This document shows, one piece after another, positions 8,804-16,981 of a DNA stretch of 64,000 nucleotides. The translations under genes were made by a program, and so were the position numbers. This stretch comes from Rhodopseudomonas palustris (GTDB lineage Bacteria > Pseudomonadota > Alphaproteobacteria > Rhizobiales > Xanthobacteraceae). The stretch is taken from the NCBI RefSeq assembly GCF_003591005.1, contig NZ_QYYD01000010.1, positions 1-64,000 of the forward strand, in the 5' to 3' direction. Within the stretch, counting starts at the first letter, position 1, and the number at the start of each line of letters is the position of its first letter. The notes under the pieces were generated by a model that worked only from the letters and a program-made list of their open reading frames with translations, was not told the DNA's origin and did not search any database.

Positions 8804-10198
8804 TCACCTGATCACGAAATCGATGCGGCGATTTTTCGCCTTTCCGGCCTCGGTATCGTTGTCGGCCGCCGGAATGGTGCTGCCGTAGCCGAACGCCCGA
8901 AACCGCTCTGGGGACAGACCGGCCCTCACCATGTAATCCACCACCGCCCGGGCGCGCCGCTCCGATAGCGTTTTGTTGAAGCCGGCATCGCCGTCGTTGT
9001 CGGTATGCCCCGACACCTCGATGCCGGCGCCGGGGCAACGCATCGCCGTCTCGATCAGCCGATCGAGCAGGCCGGCCGAGTCCTTGTCGATGGTGGCGCT
9101 GCCCGGCTCGAACCGCACCGTGCTTTTGCCGAGCAGCTCGTTGAACAGCTGCTGGCATACCGTGGCGTCGACCGGGGACGGCGCAGGCTTGACCGACAGC
9201 TCGGCCTTCACGCTCCAGCCCGGCGGCATGTCCTTGTTCAGCTCGCCGCGGATCTGACTGACCGCGGATTCGAACAGTGCATCCCCGGACAGCCGGACCT
9301 CGCGGTCCGACACCACCAAAGTGCCGGTCGACAGCCGCGACAATGCGCCGAGTGCGGGCGCAACGGCGGTGGCGAAGCCCGGCGGAGCGCCGATGCTGGC
9401 TTTGAGGTTATCGACGACCTTCTCGTTGAAGAACTTCTGGCCCGCGGCCGAGGCCAGCGCGGCATGCACGGCGTTGTCCGGTACATAGCCGGTCAGCGTC
9501 ACCGTCGAGGCGACCGGATCCTTGTTGGCCTGAAACACATAAGGCGGTGCCTTGATGTCATTGTCGACGACCGAATAGCCCTCCGGCAGATTACGCAGCG
9601 CCGCCGCAATCGCCTCGCGGCCGCCAAGGTCGCGCGCCATGCCACTGAGGCTGATCTTGGTGTCGGAGAGCGTGATCTTGCCCTCTTTCAGCTTGCCGAT
9701 CTGATCGACCAGCAGAAGTGCGACGGCGTCGAATCGGCTCGGCGCCCCGCGCGCCAGCGTCATCCGGTCAGACACCTCGACCCCGCCTACCTCGGCGCGG
9801 GTCGCATCGGCCAGCCGCGCCCGGCTTGCCGGCAGCGGCGCGCTGCCGCTGAGCGTCACCCGCACGACGTCGCGCTCGATCGACCAGACGAACGGGCTGG
9901 CCTGCGGCACCAGCCGGGTCTGGTCGACAACCTGCCGGATCCCCGGCACGGCTTCCACAGACGCGACCGCGCTGCGGCGCCCCTCTTCCGAAAACGCATC
10001 GGCGGAGAAGATGATGTCGCGACCAGCCGGCGTCAGCCTGGTTTTGTCCAGGACGGTGCTCTTGAGCGCCTCGGCGGCTTGGCCGGCGACTTCGGCTTCA
10101 ATCACCGGGGTGGTCATCCACGCCGCGACCGCCCATAGAGCGCAAAGAACGATGGCACCGCGCCACCACTGGCCGCTCGATCTGAAAACTCCGCGCAT
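8804..10198 (-). CDS. OmpA-family protein with BON-like repeats
   Basis: 464 residues. An N-terminal membrane anchor (about 14-32) is followed by two to three BON-like alpha/beta repeats and a C-terminal OmpA-type peptidoglycan-binding domain (about 345-462) with the family signature around LSERRARAVVDYMVRAGL and NRRIDFVI. This domain order (anchor, BON, OmpA) resembles ArfA-type envelope proteins that tie the membrane to peptidoglycan. It forms an operon with the small membrane protein downstream and is divergent from the deacetylase gene. Confidence 0.8.
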   Translation of the reverse strand: MRGVFRSSGQWWRGAIVLCALWAVAAWMTTPVIEAEVAGQAAEALKSTVLDKTRLTPAGRDIIFSADAFSEEGRRSAVASVEAVPGIRQVVDQTRLVPQASPFVWSIERDVVRVTLSGSAPLPASRARLADATRAEVGGVEVSDRMTLARGAPSRFDAVALLLVDQIGKLKEGKITLSDTKISLSGMARDLGGREAIAAALRNLPEGYSVVDNDIKAPPYVFQANKDPVASTVTLTGYVPDNAVHAALASAAGQKFFNEKVVDNLKASIGAPPGFATAVAPALGALSRLSTGTLVVSDREVRLSGDALFESAVSQIRGELNKDMPPGWSVKAELSVKPAPSPVDATVCQQLFNELLGKSTVRFEPGSATIDKDSAGLLDRLIETAMRCPGAGIEVSGHTDNDGDAGFNKTLSERRARAVVDYMVRAGLSPERFRAFGYGSTIPAADNDTEAGKAKNRRIDFVIR

Positions 10199-10355
10199 TC
10201 CGCTTCCCGTGGATCAGAAGCAGAGAGAAATCAAACCGTTGGTGGGCTGTCAAACGCAATTCCGGGAAAATGCCCCGATCGCTCAAGTTCTCTATAACCG
10301 TTTCTTCAAACGTGAGGCGCTACCACTGTGCAGAAATGAACTGGCCCGCAGCCCG

Positions 10356-11414
10356 ATGAAGCAGTTTCGCCACAACATCATTCGCGCCGGGCTTGATGCG
10401 CTTTATTTTACCGGCGCATATCATGTGCTGCGTCCGATCTTTTCCGGGATCGGGACGATTCTGATGTTGCACAATGTGCAGCCGCCGCGGACCGATGCGT
10501 TTCAGCCGAACCGGCATCTCGAAGTGACGCCGCAATTTCTGCGCGCCACGTTGCGGCATCTACGCTCACAGAACATCGACATTATAACTATGGACGAGTT
10601 GCACCGCCGCCTGACAACGCGCGAGTTCGGCCGCCGCTTCGCCTGCATCACGCTGGACGATGGCTACCGCGACAATCGCGACTTCGCTCTGCCGGTGTTC
10701 GAGGAGTTCCAGGCGCCGTTCACGGTGTATGCAGCCAGCGATTTTGCGCAGGGCACCGGCCGGCTGTGGTGGATCACGCTGGAGCGGCTGATCGCACAGA
10801 ACGACAGCATTGAACTGCCGATCGGGGACGCCGAGATCCGCCTCGATACGCGTACGCCCGACGACAAGCAGGCGGCGTTCGATCGCCTGCACGCGCTGAT
10901 GCGCGGCCTGCCCGGCAGCGACGATTTGCAGCGGACCATGGCTACGCTGTGCGCCCGCTACCGCACCGACGACACGGCGATCAGCCGGGAGCTGTGCCTG
11001 TCCTGGAGCGAACTGCGATCGTTCGCCGCGCACCCGCTGGTGACGATCGGCGCGCACTCGATCACACACGGCATCCTCGCTCATCAGCGCGAATCCCTGG
11101 TGCTGCACGAGATGTCAGTCGGCCGTGCCCGCATCGAGTCGAATCTTGATCGCGAGATCGCTCATCTGGCCTATCCGTACGGGGACCGCGCCGCCGCAGG
11201 GCCGCGTGAATATGCGCTGGCGCGTCGCGCCGGCTTCAAGACCGCGGTGACGACGCGGCCCGGCATGCTGTTTCCCGGCGTCGCCGACCATCTCACGGCG
11301 CTGCCGCGGGTGTCGCTCAACGGCAATTATCAGAACGACCGCATCCTGCCGGTGCTGACCTCGGGTGCCGCCACCGCGATGTGGAACGGTTTTCGCCGCG
11401 TCGACGCGGCCTGA
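10356..11414 (+). CDS. Polysaccharide deacetylase family protein (NodB-like)
   Basis: 352 residues. The NodB-fold motifs are visible: the Asp pair D101-D102 in ITLDDGYRDN, the histidine motif IGAHSITHG, and the late motif LAYPYGD. These should form the metal site of a carbohydrate esterase 4 deacetylase. There is no clear signal peptide, only a weakly hydrophobic N-terminus, so location is uncertain. I use the ATG at 10356 because conserved sequence begins there; the frame is open further upstream but that part overlaps the divergent OmpA-like gene. Confidence 0.85.
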   Translation: MKQFRHNIIRAGLDALYFTGAYHVLRPIFSGIGTILMLHNVQPPRTDAFQPNRHLEVTPQFLRATLRHLRSQNIDIITMDELHRRLTTREFGRRFACITLDDGYRDNRDFALPVFEEFQAPFTVYAASDFAQGTGRLWWITLERLIAQNDSIELPIGDAEIRLDTRTPDDKQAAFDRLHALMRGLPGSDDLQRTMATLCARYRTDDTAISRELCLSWSELRSFAAHPLVTIGAHSITHGILAHQRESLVLHEMSVGRARIESNLDREIAHLAYPYGDRAAAGPREYALARRAGFKTAVTTRPGMLFPGVADHLTALPRVSLNGNYQNDRILPVLTSGAATAMWNGFRRVDAA

Positions 11415-11496
11415 CCCCGCTGCCCGCCGCAGCAGCGCTCCTTGACTCACTCAGGAGCGGGCCGCAAACCATCCCGGCAAACTCAAGGGGAAACGC

Positions 11497-12303
11497 ATGT
11501 TCAAGGATCTGTTTTCGCTGCAGGGCCGTACCGCTGTGGTGACCGGCGGCTCGCGCGGCATCGGTAAGATGATCGCGGCGGGCTTCCTCGCCTACGGGGC
11601 GAGCCGCGTTTACATTACCGCCCGCAAGGCCGCGCCCTGTCAGGCGACCGCCGACGAACTCGACGAGATGTATCCGGGCGAATGCATCGCGCTGCCGATC
11701 GACATTTCGACGATGGCGGGCATCGACATGCTGGCGAGCGAGATCAAGCGCCGCGAGTCCAAGCTCGACATCCTCGTCAACAATGCCGGCGCCGCCTGGG
11801 CCGCCGACTTCGACGAATTCCCGGAGAGCGGCTGGGACAAGGTGATGGACCTCAACGTCAAGACGCCATTCTTCCTGACCAAGGCCCTGGCGCCGCTGCT
11901 GCGCGCCGCCGCTTCCGCCGAGCAGCCCGGCAAGGTCATCAACATCGCCTCGATCGACGGCATCTTCGTCAACCCGCTCGAGACCTATCCGTATGCAGCA
12001 TCGAAGGCCGGCCTGATCCATCTGACGCGGCGGCTGGCGGTGCGGCTGATCAAGGATCACGTCGTGGTGACTGCGATCGCGCCGGGCCCGTTCGCCTCGG
12101 ACATGAACAAGGCGGCGCGTGACGAAGCTGACGCGGTCGCCAAGCGCGTGCCGTCGGGCCGCATCGGCACCGACGAGGACATGGCCGGCACCGCGGTGTT
12201 CCTCGCCTCCCGCGCCGGCGACTACGTGGTCGGCTCGACCATCACGGTCGACGGCGGCGTCGCCTTCGCCAACCCCGGCATCAAGGGGGATGGGTGGGCG
12301 TAA
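11497..12303 (+). CDS. SDR-family oxidoreductase (RhlG/FabG-like)
   Basis: 268-residue short-chain dehydrogenase. The cofactor motif TGGSRGIGK (16-24), the NNAG motif (95-98), catalytic S152, Y166 and K170 (YPYAASK) and the C-terminal GSTITVDGG are all present, so it should be active with NAD(P)H. The inserted loop with small-residue and acidic stretches resembles RhlG-type 3-oxoacyl reductases. It sits next to the box genes, transcribed towards boxB, and might act on a ring-cleavage product, but no motif shows the substrate. The ATG is preceded by CTCAAGGGGAAACGC, a fair ribosome-binding site. Confidence 0.88.
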   Translation: MFKDLFSLQGRTAVVTGGSRGIGKMIAAGFLAYGASRVYITARKAAPCQATADELDEMYPGECIALPIDISTMAGIDMLASEIKRRESKLDILVNNAGAAWAADFDEFPESGWDKVMDLNVKTPFFLTKALAPLLRAAASAEQPGKVINIASIDGIFVNPLETYPYAASKAGLIHLTRRLAVRLIKDHVVVTAIAPGPFASDMNKAARDEADAVAKRVPSGRIGTDEDMAGTAVFLASRAGDYVVGSTITVDGGVAFANPGIKGDGWA

Positions 12304-12352
12304 GCGAGCGCTGGGGTTTGATCGGCTGGACATAGGCTTCGTGCCCGCGTCG

Positions 12353-12529
12353 CCCTCACCCCAACCCTCTCCCGCAAGCGGGAGAGGGAGCCGGCGGCGG
12401 TCGGGGCGGGCGTGGCGCTCAAAATGGCCGACGAGACCAGTTAGTTTCAGTCGTCAATATTAGGCGATGAAGTTGCGCAAGCGGCAGCGAGCTCCCTCCC
12501 CCGCTTGCGGGGGAGGGTTGGGGTGAGGG
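12353..12529. repeat. Inverted pair of CTCTCCCGC/GCGGGAGAG palindromes between convergent genes
   Basis: Two small palindromes (12353-12389 and 12492-12529) face each other as a larger inverted repeat between the convergent SDR gene and boxB. Each has the form CTCACCCCA, a C-rich arm, CGCAAGCG and the complementary G-rich arm. The same family is seen at 24872-24966 and 56466-56600. It may fold in the RNA of both genes and act as a transcription end, but no T run is present. Confidence 0.7.
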
Positions 12530-12557
12530 TGACGCGGGCAGTGAGTCCCCCCTTCCC

Positions 12558-14009
12558 TCAGGTCTCGATCTTCACGTACTCGAAATCGCCCGGCTTGTTG
12601 TCGATGCCGACCTTGGGGGGCGAGATCCAGGGGGCGTATTCGCCCGGCTCGCTGACCGGTTGCATCAGCGAGGAGATGAAGTCGCCATCGGCCGACGACG
12701 GCAACCAGTCGTCCTTCTTCTTCGCCCAGGTCGCGCCGTCGATCAGCAGGCCTTCGGGCGTGGCGTGGATGTCCTTGAACTCGCCGATGGCGCGGTGGAA
12801 GGCGACGTGCGGCAGCGTCAGCTTGTAGTCGTAGCCGGCGGTGGTGATCACCTTGTTCCAGCGCAGCAGGCCCTTGACGCAGTCCTGCGAATAGTCGTCG
12901 CGCAGCCGCATGTTGAGCGCGGTCAGCGCCGGTTCATCGACCCGCTTGATCTCGCCGTCGACGAATTTCAGCACCGGATAGGTCGAATTCTTGAGCTGGT
13001 GATCGTCGTCGATCTGAGTCTCGTGATAGCGGCCCTTGATGCCAAAATTGAACGCGTTGGCGGCGTTGGTCGACACCTCTGATCCGAACAGGTCGAGCGA
13101 CAGCGTGTAGTGCAGGTTGAGCTTCTTCTGGATCGTCGGCAGGTCGATGACGCCGAGCGCGCGGACCTTGGCGATATCGGTCGGGTCGGTGATGCCGGCT
13201 GCGCGCATCGCATCGCAGGTGCGCTGGATCACGCGGGTGATGCCGGTTTCGCCGACGAACATGTGGTGGGCTTCTTCGGTCAGCATGAAGCGGCAGGTAC
13301 GCGACAACGGATCGAAGCCCGACTGCGCCAGCGAGTGCAGCTGCATCTTGCCGTCGCGGTCGGTGAAATAGGTGAACATGAAGAACGACAGCCAGTCCGG
13401 CGTCGCCTCGTTGAAGGCGCCGAGCATGCGCGGCGCATCGGCGTCACCGGAGCGGCGGCGCAAGAGATCGTCGGCTTCCTCGCGGCCGTCGCGGCCGAAG
13501 TACTTCTGCAGCAGATACACCATCGCCCACAGATGGCGGCCTTCCTCGACATTGACCTGGAACAGGTTGCGCATGTCGTACAGCGACGGCGCAGTCTTGC
13601 CGAGATGGCGCTGCTGCTCCACAGAAGCAGGCTCGGTGTCGCCCTGGATCACGATCAGCCGGCGCAGCATCGCGCGATATTCGCCGGGGACTTCCTGCCA
13701 GGCGGGCTCGCCGTAGTGCTCGCCGAACGGGATCTTGCGGTTCTCCTCCTGCGGCGCCAGCAGCACGCCCCAGCGATAGTCCGGCATCTTGACGTAGTCG
13801 AACTTGGCCCAGCCACGCGGATCGACCGAGTAAGCCGTGCGAAGATACACCAGCTTCTCCTGGAAGCCCTCCGGCCCCATGTCGTTCCACCAGTCGATGT
13901 AACCCGGGTGCCAACCCTCCAGCGCCTTCAGGACCTGACGGTCGGAAGCGAGGTCGACATTGTTGGGAATCTTGGTCGAGTAATCGACGTTCATGATGTT
14001 CATGTTCAT
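12558..14009 (-). CDS. boxB: Benzoyl-CoA 2,3-epoxidase subunit BoxB
   Basis: 483-residue di-iron oxygenase that turns benzoyl-CoA into its 2,3-epoxide with O2 and electrons from a reductase (BoxA). The ligand set expected for the family is intact: E126 (in GDTEPAS), E156 and H159 (VEEGRHLW), D217 (YFTDRDG), E246 and H249 (TEEAHHMF). The start at 14009 (MNMNIMNVDYSTKIP) is chosen since earlier codons come from an intergenic repeat. It is 132 bp downstream of boxC, with a palindromic repeat in the gap. Confidence 0.95.
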   Translation of the reverse strand: MNMNIMNVDYSTKIPNNVDLASDRQVLKALEGWHPGYIDWWNDMGPEGFQEKLVYLRTAYSVDPRGWAKFDYVKMPDYRWGVLLAPQEENRKIPFGEHYGEPAWQEVPGEYRAMLRRLIVIQGDTEPASVEQQRHLGKTAPSLYDMRNLFQVNVEEGRHLWAMVYLLQKYFGRDGREEADDLLRRRSGDADAPRMLGAFNEATPDWLSFFMFTYFTDRDGKMQLHSLAQSGFDPLSRTCRFMLTEEAHHMFVGETGITRVIQRTCDAMRAAGITDPTDIAKVRALGVIDLPTIQKKLNLHYTLSLDLFGSEVSTNAANAFNFGIKGRYHETQIDDDHQLKNSTYPVLKFVDGEIKRVDEPALTALNMRLRDDYSQDCVKGLLRWNKVITTAGYDYKLTLPHVAFHRAIGEFKDIHATPEGLLIDGATWAKKKDDWLPSSADGDFISSLMQPVSEPGEYAPWISPPKVGIDNKPGDFEYVKIET

Positions 14010-14050
14010 GGGCGGCTCCTGTGCGGTCGCACGTCTCGAAAAAGGTGGTG

Positions 14051-14135
14051 CGTCATTGCGAGGAGCGAAGCGACGAAGCAATCCATGGGCTCAGTGCAGG
14101 ACGTGTGGATTGCTTCGCTGCGCTCGCAATGACGG
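14051..14135. repeat. Palindromic repeat between boxC and boxB
   Basis: An 85-bp inverted repeat: the left arm (CGTCATTGCGAGGAGCGAAG...) is largely complementary to the right arm ending CGCTCGCAATGACG. Such elements are widely dispersed in alphaproteobacterial genomes. Here it fills most of the boxC-boxB gap and could fold in the mRNA. Confidence 0.75.
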
Positions 14136-14141
14136 AGAGGC

Positions 14142-15830
14142 TCAGACTCGCGTCATGTCGTACTGCGCCTTCTGGCCGGTGCCGTAGCGGCGCAGCGCGC
14201 CGTCTTCGCCGACGGCGTTGGGGCGCTGGAAGATCCAGTTCTGCCACGCGGTGAGGCGCGAGAAAATTTTCGACTCCATCGTCTCGGGGCCGACGAAGCG
14301 CAGATTGGCTTCCATGCCAGTGAGGCTGTCGGGCGAAAACGAGGCGCGCTCTTCGAGGAAGACGCGGACTTCGTCGTCCCAGTCGATGTCGTCGAGCGCG
14401 AAGGTGACGAGGCCGAGTTCATCGGCGGCCTCGGCGTCAAGCGGTTCGCCGATCTTCGCTTCCGCCTGCGTGAGCTCGTCCGGATCGGCCTGAAAGCGCG
14501 ACTGCAGCCGGGTCAGGCCGTGGCTCATCGGATAGGGGCCAAAGTTCATCGCGCTCAGCGTCAGCATCGGCGCCGGACGGTTATCACCCTCGCGGGTGCC
14601 GATCAGCATGTAGGAGCGGTCGGCGGCGAACACGAGTTCGGCCAGCGTGCCGGCGAAACAGGAGCCGGGCTCGACCAGCGCCACCAGCGTGCGCGAGGTG
14701 ACGTCGACGCGCTTCAGCACGCGCTTCCAATAATGCCGGATTTCGTTGACCAGCCAGTGCGCCTTGTTGGCCTCGAGGAAGGCGTCGTGCGCCAGCACCT
14801 GTGCGCTGTCGCCATGCGATTTGAACACCAGCATCGCGATGCCGAGTTCGTTGATGCGCAGATGCAGGATCGCGTCGTCAAGCTCGCGCGCGACCTGCAG
14901 CGGCCAATAGGAAGCGCCCTGCGCGATCAGACCATCGACATCGGCGGGCGGCGCAGAGTCAGGACCGGAGATCGAGACGGTGGCGATGCGCGCGTCGCGG
15001 TCGAGATCGACGCTTACGAACTGATAGCGCACGCCGGCCTCGTCGAAGTTACGCGTCAGCGGCGTAAGTTCGATGCCCTTGCCGCTGGCGTTGCGCGGCG
15101 ACGACGCGGCGAGCGCTTGCACGCGGTCGGCGAGCTTGGCTTCGAGCTTGGAGTTCGGCGCGATCTCATCGACCAGCCGCCACTGCACGGCGCGCTTGCC
15201 CTTGATGCCTTCCTCGATGGTGCAGAAGAAATCGGCGCGGTCGCGCCGGACCTTGCGCTTGTCGACGACGCGCGTCAGGCCGCCGGTGCCGGGCAGCACG
15301 GCGAGCAGCGGCACTTCCGGCAGCGCCACGGCGGCGGCGCCGTCATCGGCCATGATGATCTGATCGGCGGCGAGAGCCAGCTCGTACCCGCCTCCAGCCG
15401 CGGTGCCATTGATCACCGCGATGCTGCGCTGGCCGGAGAACTCCGAGGAGTCCTCGAAGCCGTTGCGGGTCTCGTTGGTGAATTTGCAGAAATTGACCTT
15501 GTGAGCATGCGTCGCGCCGGCCAGCATGCGGATGTTGGCGCCGGCGCAGAACACGCGGTTCTTGCCGGAGCGCAGCACGATCACCTTCACGCCCGGATGC
15601 TCGAAGCGCAGCCGCTGCATCGCGTCGGCGAGCTCGATATCGACGCCGAGGTCGTAGGAATTCAGCTTGAGCTGATAGCCTTCGAATAGGCCGCCATTCT
15701 CATCGACGTCCATGGTGAGGGTGGCCACCTCGCCGTCGACCGCCAGCTTCCAATGCCGATAGCGCGACGGATCGGTCTGAAAATCGATCCGGCTCGCTCC
15801 ATTGGCGAGAACACGATCCTCCGCGGCCAT
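14142..15830 (-). CDS. boxC: 2,3-epoxybenzoyl-CoA dihydrolase BoxC
   Basis: 562 residues with an enoyl-CoA hydratase/crotonase fold in the N-terminal half (KNRVFCAGANIRMLAG, then NGTAAGGGYELALAADQII) and a second, diverged crotonase-like half. BoxC opens the ring of the benzoyl-CoA epoxide and releases formate, giving 3,4-dehydroadipyl-CoA semialdehyde. The ATG at 15830 has a strong ribosome-binding site (GGGAGGAG) 5 nt upstream. Two TGCA-N6-TGCA elements lie 26-90 bp upstream and probably bind BoxR. Confidence 0.95.
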   Translation of the reverse strand: MAAEDRVLANGASRIDFQTDPSRYRHWKLAVDGEVATLTMDVDENGGLFEGYQLKLNSYDLGVDIELADAMQRLRFEHPGVKVIVLRSGKNRVFCAGANIRMLAGATHAHKVNFCKFTNETRNGFEDSSEFSGQRSIAVINGTAAGGGYELALAADQIIMADDGAAAVALPEVPLLAVLPGTGGLTRVVDKRKVRRDRADFFCTIEEGIKGKRAVQWRLVDEIAPNSKLEAKLADRVQALAASSPRNASGKGIELTPLTRNFDEAGVRYQFVSVDLDRDARIATVSISGPDSAPPADVDGLIAQGASYWPLQVARELDDAILHLRINELGIAMLVFKSHGDSAQVLAHDAFLEANKAHWLVNEIRHYWKRVLKRVDVTSRTLVALVEPGSCFAGTLAELVFAADRSYMLIGTREGDNRPAPMLTLSAMNFGPYPMSHGLTRLQSRFQADPDELTQAEAKIGEPLDAEAADELGLVTFALDDIDWDDEVRVFLEERASFSPDSLTGMEANLRFVGPETMESKIFSRLTAWQNWIFQRPNAVGEDGALRRYGTGQKAQYDMTRV

Positions 15831-15855
15831 GCGGCTCCTCCCTAGACTTGTTAGA

Positions 15856-15920
15856 TGCAATATAATGCAGGATGCTGCCCGGGTCTAGCGTTTGTCGCCG
15901 CGATTATGCATTTTGTTGCA
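15856..15920. promoter_or_regulatory. Putative BoxR operator before boxC (two TGCA-N6-TGCA elements)
   Basis: 15856-15869 reads TGCAATATAATGCA and 15907-15920 reads TGCATTTTGTTGCA. Both have TGCA-N6-TGCA, their starts are 51 bp apart (about five helical turns), and both stand between the hydrolase stop and the boxC start. The related regulator BzdR is known to bind TGCA-containing repeats, so BoxR binding is a reasonable inference. TATAAT within the first element could also be the -10 hexamer, which would suit repression. Confidence 0.6.
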
Positions 15921-15929
15921 ACCTTGCCG

Positions 15930-16751
15930 TCAGGCCGCCTGGCCGTGCCCAGCTTCGCCGTGGCCTTGCAGCAGTCGATTGGCGAACTCCGCCACGGCCT
16001 TGACCGTCGCCTCGGTTGCCTCGCGATGCGGGGCGTGGCCGGTGCTGGGCAGGATCACGGTCTCGACCGGGCAGTAGCACTCGGCCTCGGCAATCTCGAT
16101 CTGCCGCAGCGTGCCGTACTGATCATCGGCGCCCTGGACGATCTGCACCGGCACGCGGATGTAGGCGAGGTGATCGGTGATGTCCCAGTTGCGGAACGCC
16201 GGATCAAGCCAGGCGTCGTTCCAGCCGCGGAAGGCGTTGTCGACATCCTTGTGCCACTTCGCCAGCTTGGTGCGCAGCTCGGTGGTCTCGTAGGCGGTCT
16301 TGATCTCGGCGATCGATTGCACCGAAATATCCTCGACCACAAAATGCGGCGCGATCAGCGTGACGCCGCGAACGCGATGGTCCGGCACGCCGCCGGCATA
16401 AATCGCGGCGATCGACGCGCCGTCGGAATGGCCAACTAACAGCCCGCGACGAAATCCGATGGCCTCGAGCACCCGCGGCAGCACGTCGAGCGCCTCGCGA
16501 TGCATGTAGTCCACCTTGCGCGGCAGTTGCGCCGGGCTGGAGGCGCCATAGCCGGCACGCGAATACACGAACACGCCGGCGCCTGTCGCCGCAGCGAGCC
16601 TGTCGGGGAAATCGCCCCACAGCCCGACGCTGCCAAGCCCTTCATGCAGCAACACCAGCGTCGGCGCCTCGGCCGGCGACGGCCCGATCATGCGATATTC
16701 GAGCTGGTGATCGCCGATGGCGAGATGGCCGGAGGGTGGAAGGGAAGTCAT
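15930..16751 (-). CDS. Alpha/beta hydrolase of the box locus
   Basis: 273 residues with the alpha/beta hydrolase order: oxyanion region HEGLGS, nucleophile S109 in LVGHSDGAS, acid region QGADDQYG and catalytic His in PSTGHAPHRE. Hydrolases of this type often occur in box clusters, possibly as a thioesterase or rescue enzyme for CoA intermediates; the substrate cannot be read from the sequence. It lies between the ligase and boxC and reads the same way. It ends just before the putative boxC operator, so boxC has its own promoter. Confidence 0.85.
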   Translation of the reverse strand: MTSLPPSGHLAIGDHQLEYRMIGPSPAEAPTLVLLHEGLGSVGLWGDFPDRLAAATGAGVFVYSRAGYGASSPAQLPRKVDYMHREALDVLPRVLEAIGFRRGLLVGHSDGASIAAIYAGGVPDHRVRGVTLIAPHFVVEDISVQSIAEIKTAYETTELRTKLAKWHKDVDNAFRGWNDAWLDPAFRNWDITDHLAYIRVPVQIVQGADDQYGTLRQIEIAEAECYCPVETVILPSTGHAPHREATEATVKAVAEFANRLLQGHGEAGHGQAA

Positions 16752-16826
16752 TTGCGCTGTCCTGTATTCTTCCAGCTGGGGAAGGCTATCGCATCTGCCT
16801 CAACGTTCAGCCGCAGCCCCCCGCCA

Positions 16827-16952
16827 CGAGTCGTCCCCGCGCAGGCGGGGACCCATAACCCCTGACTTCTCGGGTGAAGAAAAGTGTCTGCCGACTTGCT
16901 TCAATCGAGATGCTGCGGCGTATGGGTCCCCGCCTGCGCGGGGACGACTCGC
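16827..16952. repeat. Long palindromic repeat between ligase and hydrolase genes
   Basis: The ends are complementary: CGAGTCGTCCCCGCGCAGGC at the left and GCCTGCGCGGGGACGACTCG at the right, with CCCATA/TATGGG further in. It fills half of the 230-bp gap between the ligase stop and the hydrolase start. Confidence 0.8.
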
Positions 16953-16981
16953 GGAGAGGCGATGCCAAGCCGCCATCGGCC

